NCBI GenBank assembly: GCA_928212115.1
Contig: CAKMRJ010003334.1
Coordinates: 574,422-638,421, forward strand
DNA: 64,000 nucleotides
Direction of reading: 5' to 3'
Origin: Lactuca virosa
Taxonomy: Eukaryota > Streptophyta > Magnoliopsida > Asterales > Asteraceae
The notes beneath the pieces were generated by a model. That model saw only the letters and a list, made by a program, of their open reading frames with translations, ran no database searches and was not told the DNA's origin. The translations under genes were made by a program, and so were the position numbers. Below are positions 12,689-24,132 of the stretch, piece after piece (the first letter of the stretch is position 1; each line of letters starts with the position of its first letter).

Positions 12689-15544
12689 GAGAATAACAAA
12701 CATATGTTATTTATTATTAAAATATTCAATATATAAATTATATTATTTTTCTCTAAACCATTATCTTATTTAACTACTTGTAAAAGATTTCCTATGCTAA
12801 TGTTGATTCCTACAAGATAAAAAAAATTTATACACAATATTTTTTGTTTTAAAATGTTGTGTTGTGCAACTTTATAAAACTTAAATTGTTATGTATGGAA
12901 AAAAACTATTATGTACAAATCACTTTTCTTTTTTAAAAGTCAAAATAATTATATTTTGAAAAACAGTAATATCTGTAAATATATCTAATTTTGTAGAAGA
13001 AAATTTTGACAATAATGAAATAATTAAAATTAAACTTTAGTTATTAAACTTCATAAAATTGTTTGAACGATCTAACTAAAATAAATATAAAACTTTGTTA
13101 CTATTTAATTAGTAAAAATATGATAAATTGATTTTTTAGAACGGTTTGTATTTTTAAATCTACGCATCTGTCCATCTCATACTTCAACATTCAACAATAT
13201 ATTAGTTGAGCGGCATTTTTCCAATAAATATGATACCATTGTGAATTTGTGATATTAGTAGGACAATTTGTTGCACAGTTGTATTCTCATTCGTTGTACG
13301 ATGATAACTAAGATGTATTAATTAACTATTTATTAATGAAAAAATTACATATGAAAAAAGAAGTAGAAGTTGAATTACTTAAACTCAATAACAAGTAAAA
13401 TTAATTAATGGCAAATTGTATAAAAGACTGTAAGTTAACATAACATTTCAAATTTGACTATGTGTTTATTTATATATTTATTTTAATTGAGGCATTAAGT
13501 TTATATTTTTGTTGTAAATTTAACCAATCGATCGGTTTGCTTCAGATGTTTCATGTTTCTCATTTACTAAATAAGCAAAAAGTTGATGTAGCTTCTACAT
13601 ATGATCATAGTTGGCAAATTATTTATGTTAAATTGAACCGTTACTTAGATATGTACTCTCTTTTCCTAACTTCTTCTTCTTTTCTTCTCTTAGACTATCC
13701 CCATTCACAACCCAATCCAACCCAATCATATATTAAAAAATTAATTTCGCTCTCTTCCACATCTTCAACTCAATTACCCCCAATCTTTTACTCCCATTAG
13801 CAATCCAACCCAATCCAATTCTATATTAAAAAAATATTAAAAAAAATATATCAATATTGGTATCATATCCTAGAGAAAAATTAATCACGTACTTTGATAT
13901 ATTTTATTTATTTATTTACTCAAAATAAAAAAATAGTTACTAACAAAATTAGTTTTAATTACAAAAGTAATTTAACTCCACCACTAAATAATATTATTAA
14001 AAAGATGTGAGCTTTTAGTGATCTTGGGTTGTGCATGTGGCCTAGGTCACCAAATATCTTTTAGTTTTGATTTTCTTTTAATTTATATATGGTGAGCCGC
14101 TCACCAAAATCATCCCAATGGGGGTAGTCTTAGAGAATCACAATTTTGTGTGGTGGCCTCCCAAGGTCGCTCAAGCGGTTCATCATTCCAAAATAACATT
14201 GCTGCTTGTCTACAGTAACTTATCTGAAAGAAAACGTTTATTTTCTTGCTTACACCACTTTGGGATGATGAACCACTTTAACGACTTTAGGATGCGATTG
14301 CACAAAATCGTGATGCTCTGAGAGAAGAAAATAATAAAAAAATTAGGAAAGAATGAATGTATATCTATGGTTCAATTTAAATCAACTGTTTGCCAACTAT
14401 GATCATATGTAAAATGTTATTAGCTTTTTGTCTAGTCAACAAAATGAGAAACATGAAACACCTGAAGCAAACAAGTCGAGTGGTTAAATTTGCAATAAAA
14501 TTGTAAACTTAGTTTTAATTAAGAAAAAAAATAAAAACAATGTCAAAATCATAATTTTGTATAAACTTAATATCTTTTATTTATGCAATTTTTCTTTAAT
14601 TAATATACAGCTATACTAAATCTAGTTTGCTTAAGAGACCAATTAAAATATTCTATCTTCATTTGATGTAACTGATTTAATCATTAAGTTGTTTCATGAA
14701 AATAAAATTAAAAAATCTGTGGATATTATTTTCCAAAGGATTACTTGTTAGGTGGAATAGTAGGTCTTGAAAAGAAATTTGATTGTTAAAGTTAGCGAAA
14801 TCTTCAGAAAAGTCCTAAAATTTTACTTTAATTTACGAAAAAGTCTCAAACTAAATTTTGTTTACGAAAAAGCATGAATTACCGGTAAAAATGACGATTT
14901 GACTTTTTTTTTCTGGTTTACCGGTTTTATTACTTACCTGTTTTACTAAAGTCCTATTATTTTACCCTAATTTGCGAATAAGTCCCAAAATAAAATTTAC
15001 TGATGATTTGGCATTTGTTGTATGTAACATACATTTTACCGGTTTCATTGCTGACCCGGTCGCCTAGTCATTAAATGAGATGATGAGATGAATATATTGA
15101 TTTATATAATGCTATGTTTAACATAAAATTTGATATCCACTTAAACTATTAATACAATTTGATCCGATTTATGATAATTTCTTTGGTTTCTTTCTCCTAT
15201 AATCTTCAATACGTTCACGGCCTTTTGCGGATTATAAACTTTTCAATTTGAAAATGCATATGGATAAGAAATATATAATTGTTTTTATGCATGGGTGCAG
15301 GAAGATATTGATTTGATGGCAAACCTCAACTTCGATGCATATCGCTTCTCAATCTCATGGTCTCGAATATTTCCAAGTAATTTTCATCTAAACCATGTAT
15401 ATCCATCTCCATAATCCACAAAATATATCTGTTTTCTACGTAATTATTGTAATTGTCCATGTCATGTGTAGACGGGACTGGAAAAGTCAACCCTGAAGGA
15501 GTTGCTTATTATAACCGTTTAATTGACTACATGCTTCTGAAAGG

Positions 15545-15608
<64 letters not shown>

Positions 15609-16583
15609 GTGGCTATAAAGGAAATATGTGGCTGTTATGTAATGTTAGATATAGAACTTACAATACTACACCATTTCTTTTAAAAACTACGTAGTTTTAT
15701 CAATAATTTAAGTTTTAAATACTTTATTTTCCTATTTTAATTCTTGATTCCTCCATATTTATGATTATTCTAAAAAAATATTGTTTCCTATCTTTATTCC
15801 ATTTTGACTTTGCTGTTATAACATCTTTTCAATTCGGTTGTAATGTTCATCATGAGCACTTTTAGGCCAAAGGGTATGGATGAGTTTTTCACGCGTGACA
15901 GCTGACGTGGAGGGGGTATTTACGCGTGAACACCACCCCCCTCTATAGTGAGTGTGACACGGATTGAAGCCATTCACGGACGATTACGAACAATTTTATT
16001 GGATGAATTTTTTCTCCCCAATCATTCCTCCCGTTTCTCTCTATCTCTCTCTTCCTTTTCTCCTTCTCTCTCTTGTTCACTAGTTGTAGTGAACACCATC
16101 CCCATTACTAGTAAACATGTAGTGGAGTGGATTTTTATATGATGTGGCAGCCTAAAACGCGTAAACATCTCAAAACCATACCCTTTGGCCTTAGTGCTCT
16201 GAAATATCTGCGCTTGATTATAGTACTATTGAAAAAATATCACCAAATATCACCAAGATGAGAAATCTCCTTGCCAGTAGTTGTCGGCAAATATTAGTTA
16301 TTTCTTTGAAAATTAATAAAATAAATGTTTATATTATGTGTAAATGAAAACTATAAGAACCAGTATATGCTAATTCTCCACATATTCCGTATATTGAAAA
16401 AAAAAATCTTCTCTGGATTGTTTTTTCGAACGAATATTAATATTAAGGAATTAAAATAGGAAGGTTAAGATAAAATAATAACCAAGAAATGCATTTAAAT
16501 GATTTTTTTTTGTTAAAACTACATAGTTTTGATAGGTTCTATATATAATTATACATATATTAACAGCCACATGTTCACTAACC

Positions 16584-16664
<81 letters not shown>

Positions 16665-18377
16665 CAATGAGGTAATTAATTTATTAATGATTATAATATT
16701 TATCTTGTTGCAGGTATTACCCCTTATGCCAATCTGAATCACTATGACATTCCTCTGGCCCTTGAAAAAGCTTACCTTGGATGGTTGGGGCATCAAATTG
16801 TGTACGTACCCTTCAAAAAATTAAAACAAAACACTTGTATTGGATGAATAAATTGATTAATTGGAAATAATAGTAATGAAATAAATGAATGAATCAGGAA
16901 AGATTATGCTGATTATGCGGAGTTTTGCTTCAAGAGTTTTGGAGACCGAGTCAAGAACTGGATGACATTTAACGAGCCGCGAGTGGTGGCTGCGCTTGGT
17001 TATGACAACGGGTTTTTTGCTCCGGGAAGGTGCTCCAAGGCATACGGGAATTGCACGGCTGGGAATTCCTCAACTGAACCCTACATTGTCGCCCACAATA
17101 TTATCTTATCACATGCAGCTGCAGTTCGTAGATATCGTCGGAAGTATCAAGTAACTAATTAAATATTACATGCATGCCCTCTTTCTTATTTATTTTTTTA
17201 ACTCGATCAATCGTATTAATATGCATGCAGGCAACACAAAAGGGAAGGATCGGGATTTTGTTGGACTTCGTTTGGTATGAACCACTCACAAGATCAAAAG
17301 CCGACAATATGGCTGCTCAGAGAGCACGAGACTTTCATGTCGGCTGGTAAGATCCCACTGTTTTAGCTGAAAAAGTTCAGTTCTTGCAATAGCGATCCCC
17401 TTCTGGATCATATAGATCAAAGTTAATTGGTGATCGATATATATGTTCTGCATGTAAACGTACAGGTTCTTGCATCCACTTGTGTATGGTGAATACCCAA
17501 AGACGATGCAAAACATTGTGAAGGATCGTCTACCCAAATTCACCAAACAAGAGGTGCTCATGGTGAATGGATCTTTCGATTATGTTGGGATAAACCAGTA
17601 TACTACTTATTACATGTATGATCCACATCAAAAGCCACCAAAAGACCTCGGCTACCAGATGGACTGGAATGTAGGCTTTGCTTGTAAGAACTCAACTATA
17701 TACTTATTTAACTAACACACTTAAATTAAAACTACTCACCGGTTTTTTTTTTTTTTTTTTACAGATGCACGCAAAGGCGTATCAATTGGTCCACGAGTAC
17801 GTACCTAATTACTATTCTGAATGGCATACAGATAATTAATTAAATAGATCATTGATATACATTAATTTAATGTCTACTAATTAACAGGCGTATTCATACT
17901 GGCTCTACAACGTACCCTGGGGTCTACACAAAGCCATCACTTACGTCAAAGAACGTTATGGAAACCCGACCGTTTTTTTGGCTGAAAACGGTATATGTTA
18001 GCTAGAAATCTGTATATAATATAATCATATAATATGAGTCATGCATTGATGCTACAAATTAACATGTTATAGGCATGGACGATCCTGGTAATATCAGCCT
18101 TGGAAAAGGTGTACGTGATACGACAAGGATCAATTACTACAAGGGTTATTTGGCTGCCTTGAAACAGACTGTTGATGAAGGCGCAAACGTGATAGGCTAC
18201 TTTGCATGGTCACTGCTTGACAACTTTGAATGGAGATTAGGGTACACTTCAAGGTTTGGCATTGTTTATGTTGATTTCAAAACTCTCAAGAGATACCCAA
18301 AGATGTCTGCCCATTGGTTCCAGAAAATACTAAACCGCACTACTAAGCATCATGCCCTTGGTTCTAATGGAGTTTAG
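10874..18377 (+). CDS. BGLU44-like: Beta-glucosidase, GH1 family, BGLU43/44-like (11 exons)
   Basis: Exons by conserved GT-AG borders: 10874-11072, 11166-11224, 15301-15376, 15472-15543, 16714-16801, 16898-17150, 17231-17346, 17466-17683, 17765-17796, 17888-17990, 18073-18377. They total 1521 bases, 506 residues and a stop, with every junction in frame. The N-terminus (MGRLRLLLIILVSLLVS to about AIA) is a signal peptide, so the product should be secreted or vacuolar. GH1 landmarks are intact: FVFGTATSAYQVEG, DQYHRYKEDIDLM, the acid/base TFNEP (E191), NQYTTYYM, the nucleophile LAENG (E404) and WSLLDNFEW. It resembles Arabidopsis BGLU44 closely; that group hydrolyses beta-mannosides and beta-glucosides, so oligosaccharide or glycoside turnover is likely. 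Intron 2 is unusually long (4076 bp). I see no disabling change. Substrate is inferred only. Confidence 0.93.
11950..12625. repeat. T-rich/A-rich foldback in intron 2
   Basis: A T-rich half (11950-12250) is followed by an A-rich half (12400-12625). At the centre, TTTACACTTTTT (about 12337) pairs with AAAAAGTGTAAA (about 12362), giving a tight hairpin. The outer arms pair only loosely by eye. It could be an old MITE or simply low-complexity sequence. Confidence 0.4.
12633..12688. repeat. (AAT)n microsatellite in intron 2
   Basis: About 18 AAT units in a row, nearly perfect. Confidence 0.9.
13376..14640. repeat. Long inverted repeat inside intron 2
   Basis: The left arm (about 13376-13692 plus 14133-14200) and the right arm (about 14236-14640) are reverse complements, clearest over 13500-13690. 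Examples are TGTTTCATGTTTCTCATTT and ACATATGATCATAGTTGG on the left, matched on the right at 14437-14455 and 14392-14409. The loop is about 35 bp. The left arm is interrupted by a MITE. Outer parts are weaker, so the limits are approximate. The element type is not recognised. Confidence 0.85.
13693..14129. mobile_element. Tourist/Harbinger-type MITE in the inverted repeat
   Basis: It begins GACTATCCCCATT and ends AATGGGGGTAGTC, which is the reverse complement with one mismatch. TTA flanks both sides (13690-13692 and 14130-14132), the target duplication of PIF/Harbinger elements. It is 437 bp long with no coding sequence. It lies inside the left arm of the inverted repeat and has no counterpart in the right arm, so it inserted after the inverted repeat formed. 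Confidence 0.8.
15544..15602. repeat. (AT)n microsatellite at the start of intron 4
   Basis: Alternating AT begins right after the splice donor, in two blocks separated by TAATA. The donor reads GTAATATATAT, so repeat length lies immediately beside the splice site. Confidence 0.9.
15865..16190. mobile_element. Harbinger-type MITE in intron 4
   Basis: The ends GGCCAAAGGGTATGG and CCATACCCTTTGGCC form perfect 15-bp inverted repeats. TTA flanks on both sides (15862-15864 and 16191-16193). The element is 326 bp with no coding sequence. Its TIR differs from the intron 2 MITE, so it is another family. Confidence 0.88.
16587..16661. repeat. (AT)n microsatellite near the end of intron 4
   Basis: More than 30 AT units lie about 50 bp upstream of exon 5. 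Confidence 0.9.
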
Positions 18378-18412
18378 TAGTCAACTCAACTCATGATGAT
18401 CAGCAAGTATCA

Positions 18413-18418
18413 AATAAA
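18413..18418 (+). terminator. Probable polyadenylation signal of the beta-glucosidase gene
   Basis: AATAAA lies 36 bp after the stop codon. TTGTAATATG about 20 bp further on is a plausible cleavage region. Confidence 0.45.
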
Positions 18419-18854
18419 TTAGCATCAATAAGTTGTAATATGACAAATGCTAAGGATTTCGGATTTCAGCTCAAGTCATTCAATGTTATGCGGCATCATA
18501 ATGACACAAGCGAGTCGCTAACCTTGTCTCTTGATCATATATAGAATTTGACATCCTTTACTTTTCCCCAAATTTCAATCAGGTTCTTATATGCTTTTCG
18601 CTCACAAGAGATCCTTATTATCCTGAACCTTGAATATTTTGGAAACCATCATAGTTTTGTCTAGTAATAATAATAACAAAATAATACTGATATAATTAGT
18701 TTTTAAAAACATACAATATGGGCGAAATTGATACTTACATTCATTTAACGCTGACGAAATTACATTTTAGGGAACACGAAAGTTGAATATCAAACAAAAT
18801 AGACCAATATAGAAAAATCCATAAATACTGGACAATTTTCGTTAAGTTTTTTAA
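18419..18854. other. Intergenic stretch downstream of the beta-glucosidase gene
   Basis: I see no coding sequence, repeat or RNA gene here. It ends at the TAA target duplication of the Harbinger-like element. Confidence 0.5.
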
Positions 18855-19567
18855 GACTAATTGGTGTAAGCAACTAGTTAAGGGGTGTTATAACACCAAA
18901 TGAAGGAAATGGGCAACTAATGATAACATCTTTAACTTTTCATGTCATCATTTCTTTTTTATTTTTTTTTTGGTTTTTCAATTTAATTTTATTTTGATTG
19001 TTTTTTTCATTATATTTTTTTTAATCACATTGGATTAATAAAAAAAAACGAAACATGTAATTTAATTAACTTCTATATTAACCATAACATTAAAAAAAAT
19101 TACACAAAAAAAAACAAAACATTGAATCAAAAAAAAAAAAAAAAAAAAAAAAAAAAACGTCCTAACAAACTAAAACCGATCAACTAGTCACCCAAATATT
19201 GTCTTTTGATTTTCTCCTTCATCTTCCAGAACACTAGCGCTTCTCGTGGTCCCATATTTGCTTCGCTGGTCTAGAGAATGGTTAAATCCTTCGCCATCTG
19301 ATCTTTCTCGGCTTGCTTACGAAGAAACTACAAGTGCTCACGTTACACATCAACCTTTTGTTGGGCAATCAGATTGTGTTTGTCGAACTTTGCTTTCTTT
19401 TCCGCAAACTCTTGTGCCCTTCTATCAATTTCTTCTGCATGACGTTGAGCACGTTTCGTTTTGTCTCGTCCGACCGGTCGACGTGGGGGCGGGAAGATCT
19501 ATTCGATGTCGTCGAGGATATCATCATTGTTTGCATTGAGGTCGACGTTCATTCGTGCGTCGGAAAC
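18855..19567 (-). mobile_element. Left part of a split PIF/Harbinger-like element, C-terminal half of Myb-like ORF
   Basis: The left end GACTAATTGGTGTAAGCAAC matches the reverse complement of the right end at 38121-38140 in 15 of 20 bases. Both ends are flanked outside by TAA (18852-18854 and 38141-38143). On the reverse strand, 19200-19562 reads MNVDLNANNDD, PPPRRPVGRDKTKRAQRHAE and ALVFWKMKEKIKRQYL, resembling the C-terminal half of the Myb-like protein of plant Harbinger elements. At least four stops interrupt it. The N-terminal half lies 17.5 kb away at 37052-37806. A 36-bp A run and T-rich sequence fill the non-coding part. Confidence 0.8.
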
Positions 19568-20355
19568 TGATGGGTTTTGAGCATTACATCAATCCTATGG
19601 TGCAAATGCAAACCCTAAAGCTTTGGATCTAGGTTTATCTAATTATACATGCAAATCATCCAAAGCTTGTAAACCCTAGATCTAGCATACAAAATCACAA
19701 TTAATAACTAATACAAGTTTAGATGATTACCTTTCAATTGAAGCTTGAAGATCCTTGACTTGGAGAGCTTAGTATCACAAATGTAATACCTCTAATCGAT
19801 CACAAACACCAAGGCAATTGGAAGAATGTAAGAGAGAGAGGAAGGAGGTGATTTTCGGCTCTAGCAATCCTTCTAGGGTTAGGGTAGCCGAAAATGTGAT
19901 GCCTAAGGTCCATTTATATAGGTGTGGAATTAGGGTTTCAGTCAAACACTTATCCGGTTGCTTAGGCTCTAAGCAGCCCATAAGATCCTTCTGGAATCCC
20001 TTCCTTGGACAAATTCTTAAGGCCTTATCCACAAGAATTTGTCCACCCTATCTTTAGGGTCTCCTCAGCCTACTTTGCAACTATCCAATAATTACAATAT
20101 CAGTCCCCTAGGTTTAATTAATATATTTTGATCACAAAATTAATTTCTTAATTAATTCTTGACCAATATTAATTAACCAATATGATTTCTCTTTTAATAT
20201 ATTATTCATGTAATATATTAATAAACCATAATAACCTATTTCTCTATAATTCATCCAGTCAAGTTGCTCTGGTGAAGGCAACCCAAAAGGACCATGCTAC
20301 AACCGGGTCAAGTACATACCATATATAGTTATGGGCTTAGACACCTAATCCAACA
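19568..20355 (-). repeat. 3' LTR of copia A
   Basis: It starts TGATGGGTTTTGAGC and ends ATCCAACA on the + strand. A TATA-like TATATAAATGG lies on the reverse strand near 19915. It differs from the right LTR at several positions over the first 190 bp, so copia A is not a recent insertion. Confidence 0.9.
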
Positions 20356-21206
20356 GTCTCTCACTTGGATAAGTCTAATAACTATAGATGCAAGTACGAC
20401 TTCAAAATCCGATTAGCAATCGAAGCTCTCAAAAGCCTTTGTCGAACTCTAACACGTCCTTTAGATAAGGGATCGTATAGTCCTCCGTTCTCAAGATATC
20501 GTGTGGAAAATCACATGGAACATAGTCATACTTATTGTCCAGCAGTTTGTTTCTCGATCTCTGATTCGTCCGGTATAGAACTTAATTTGAACACATCAAT
20601 TCAGTCCTGATCGGGCCCGACACATAAGTCAAACCAAATCATCGAGGGGCCCAAGATATCGCTTTTAGCCTCGTAGGATAAAAGGAACAGATAAACTTTG
20701 ACTTATATGCATTTACTATTTACTCATCAAATCATACACAACAATGCATTTTATAACATCAAGTTACTGATGCGTTTACGCATTATCAATGCATAACCAA
20801 CTTGCAAACAATAAATCATATATCTAGGTTTAAAGACTATATGATATTATCGTCTCACAAACATTCGTGATTAATTCCATGAAGTGATTCAAGTGAGCGT
20901 GGGTTTAATCCAATACTCAAATCATATTTCAAGAGCACTCATGAACGTTGCAGCAAACCTTTGCTATGTCTAAACACTTAGACAGTATACAAGCCAATTC
21001 ATGACAGTCTTCTTTCATACCTACTTCCAAAGTATGATCGACTGTAGATAGTTTAAATATTCTTATTATTTCGGAAGTCAAAACATGCAAAGTGAAACAA
21101 TAGTAAATAATTAACATAAGACAGTAACTTTACTTATAAATAAAACACCTTTATTTAATCATCAACTGTTAATTACAGTTTATCTATTACAAGTTTCTAA
21201 AGCTAT
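20356..21206 (-). other. copia A 3' non-coding region
   Basis: It matches the region between RNase H and the LTR in copia 1. No gene is supported; short open frames here are chance. Confidence 0.65.
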
Positions 21207-22030
21207 CTAACCACTAAAACTAATATCGTCCTTCAGCCCAATGCTCCTAGCGTGTTGCAAGTGTTTAACCCTACTCAGTCCCTTCGTAAGGGGATCTGCT
21301 GGGTTATCCTCTGACGATACCCTCTTCACTACGAGGAATCCCTCTTCTACCCAATGTTTAATGAAATGATATTTCATGTTGATATGCCTGGATCTGCCAT
21401 GATCCCTCGGTTCCTTGGTTAAGGCAACCGCACCTTCGTTATCGCAGAAAATCTCCATAGGCTCCTTTATGGCTGGCACAACTCCAAGGTCTCCGATGAA
21501 GTTCTTCAACCATATTGCCTCCTTTGACGCTTTGCTTGCTGCTATGTACTCTGATTCGCACGTTGAGTCAGCTACGGTCTCCTGCTTGGAACTCTTCCAA
21601 GTCACTGCTCCTCTATTCAGGGTAAAGACCCAGCCCGACTGAGAGCGGAAGTTGTCTCGGTCGGTCTGAAAACTGGCGTCACTATACCCTCGTACCCTTA
21701 AGTCATCACTCCCACCGAGGATAAGAAACCATTCCTTAGTCCTCCGAAGGTACTTAAGAATATTCTGTACTGCGGTCCAATGTTCTCTACCAGGGTTCCC
21801 TTGATATCTGCTGACCATGCTCAAAGCGAAGGCCACATTAGGGCGAGTACAAGTCATAACATACATGATCGAGCCAACTGCGGAAGCATAAGGTACTCGG
21901 CTCATCTCAGCTATCTCGGCTTCGGTACTCGGCTCATCTCAGCTATCTCGGCTTCGGTACTCGGTCTTTGAGTCTTACTCAATTTGGTATTGCTTTGGAT
22001 TGGTAACTCCTCTTTCTTGGAATTTTCCAT
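21207..22030 (-). pseudogene. pol: copia A reverse transcriptase end and RNase H
   Basis: The open part, 21207-21905, encodes the last part of reverse transcriptase (YASAVGSIMYVMTCTRP) and RNase H (GYSDASFQTD, DSTCESEYIAAS, FCDNEGAVAL, DPLTKGL). It ends in the conserved family tail RSIGLKDDIS. A 32-bp direct tandem duplication at 21896-21959 shifts the frame upstream. At about 22030 the pol sequence stops (TTTTCCATAC) and leader sequence of the B type starts. The rest of copia A gag-pol is therefore missing at this point. RNase H would normally remove RNA from the cDNA hybrid. Confidence 0.85.
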
Positions 22031-23372
22031 ACTAAGTTTTAATTGGATTTGAAACTCCTAGATCTTTTGAGATACATTGAACTTTCAATGGCATGTTTGA
22101 ATCTCGATTGTGCCCTCTCAAGTTTGTGACTGGGATGCCGAGGATAACAAACAAGGTGTGAATAACCATGCAAATTGACTTGGTACCCTCAACTTTATCA
22201 CCTAATCGATGTGCCGGTTAACCACACACGCTCCACCGATTTATGATAAAATCAAGTTACCCTTTGCCACTCTTACTAGTCCTTATTAGTGTGTCGGTTA
22301 ACCACACACGCTCCACCAACGACTTGGTAAGGTACAAAGTGTAATTTCATGAGTTAGCACCTATTTCACATTTTCCTAAAGTAACTAAGATTGGGAATTA
22401 ATAAAGGTTTAGTTACTTTATAATTTCATTATACTTTTAATGAGGATTAAGGTCATATCCTATCCGTTCGGCTAACGACCCTCCACCGGTCAAGGAAGCG
22501 GTGGGTGAGAATGGACACCCATTAAACTGCCATTTTATAGGCAGTAACCTTATACCCCCCTTATAGATCGGCTTCGTGAATGAGGCCTACTACCGGTAAG
22601 ATTGACGTATTCTTATACATATCTATATAATTAAACTTATAATAATAGTATAAGGGTTGAATTTTAAACTTTTAAAATTCTAAGGTTTAGTTTGGAATTA
22701 AAGTATTAATGTGTGAGTCTTTACAAATTCCAAAACTTGAGGGCAAGTTTTGAAACTCGTCAAAACTCTTCAACTTCATAACTTATGAGTTAATGGCCAA
22801 TAAAATGAAGACTCTTCATTTTATGTAACCTATGAGTTCTTTAAATGTTTTTAATGAAAATGACTTTTGGTAATCCATAACTTGAGGACAAATTATGGAC
22901 TCCATTAAAACATAAAATCATGGATTTAACTAATCATAATAATCAAATAAACAAACATGCATGATCATATTCAAACTCACAGTGCAAGACAATTCATATC
23001 ATCAAATTCAAGACATTTAGCATAATCATATTAACACTAATCTTGAAAGTATGACAATTACCTTGTAATTAGATTAGGATAATCATCACCATATCATAAA
23101 AAACAGTTTAAATGATTCAATACAGTTATAGGTAATGATCCTAACTCAATTATGGCCAAAAAAACTCGAACAACATACTGTCAGCACCTTAAACTCGTCG
23201 AGTTCCATGAGGAACTCATCGAGTTTCTTGCAAGAAATCGTCGAGTTTCTTGCAAGAACTCGTCGAGTTTCTTGCAAGAACTCGTCGAGTTTTGTAGTCT
23301 GGACAGATTTCAGCTTTGCAAAATCACATAAACAACAATATAACAGAAAACAAGCCTAGGCTCTGATACCAC
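22031..23372 (-). other. Second copia B-type leader with primer-binding site
   Basis: It is nearly identical to the copia B leader at 29163-30476. TGGTATCAGAGCC on the reverse strand (23359-23371) is the tRNA-Met primer site, next to the LTR at 23373. Between 23185 and 23297 it carries a short array of CTCGTCGAGTTTCTTGCAAG units, one unit more than the other copy. No gag follows. Confidence 0.85.
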
Positions 23373-24132
23373 TGTTGGGTTTTGAGCATCCTTACAACCT
23401 TAAGGTGCACATACAACCCTAGAAGCTTTGGAACTATGTTTTCTCTATTATACATGCAAAATTGATTTCCAAAGCCTTATCATATCTAACATGCAATCCT
23501 AGGTACATGAATAACAAAAATTCTAGATAGAATTACATACCTTTTCTTGTAGTAATTTGCTTGGAGTTTATGAGCCTAGAACCAATAGTGTGGATGCCTC
23601 AAGTGGTGTCACAAATCACCAAAACAAGTTGGAAGCTCTTGAGAGAATAAGAACACTGTATAGAAATCGGCCCACTTTATGCTCACACGCTAGTGTCATT
23701 TCAAGTGCTAAAGACCCCTTTATATAGTATGGAGGATTAGGGTTACATGCATGCAAACCCTAATACCCATGACCTTTCATTTACATAGGATCCATGGGTT
23801 AAAAGCTCCATGGACTATCCATGGACTTCATATACTCTTAGCTCATCCTAAATAAATCTTAGCCCAATCCATATATATGTAAGAGACCATATTTAATTAG
23901 TCTCATTTGATCACTAAATTAATTCCAAATTAATTTTTGATCAATACTAATTAAATAATATGATTTCATATTAATATATTATAACTTATAATATATTAAT
24001 ACATCATAAACATCTTATTCTCAAAAGTATATCCATACAAATTGTTCGGTGAAGTGCAACCCAAATGGACCATGCCGGATCGGTTCAAGTGCATACCAAA
24101 TATAGTTACGGACTTAGACACCTTATCCAACA
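23373..24132 (-). repeat. Shared LTR: 3' LTR of copia B and 5' LTR of the second leader
   Basis: It starts TGTTGGGTTTTGAGC and ends ATCCAACA on the + strand. One side joins a primer-binding site, the other the 3' end of copia B. It therefore serves two internal regions, a tandem arrangement. TATATAAAGG on the reverse strand near 23730 is the likely TATA box. Confidence 0.9.

Larger units (their letters stand above)
11225..15300 (+). other. Very long intron 2 of the beta-glucosidase gene
   Basis: It starts GTGTGG and ends GTGCAG, and splicing it restores the frame between RYK and EDIDLM. It is AT-rich and holds homopolymer runs, an AAT microsatellite, a T-rich and A-rich foldback, and a long inverted repeat with a MITE. 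No retroelement coding sequence is seen. Such introns are usually around 100 bp in this family. Confidence 0.85.

Noticed and set aside
19600..19690. AACCCTAAA motifs resembling plant telomere repeat
   Set aside because: Single scattered occurrences inside LTRs, not a tandem array.
23185..23297. CRISPR-like alternation of CTCGTCGAG units
   Set aside because: Units are contiguous without unique spacers, lie in a retrotransposon leader, and the genome is a plant.
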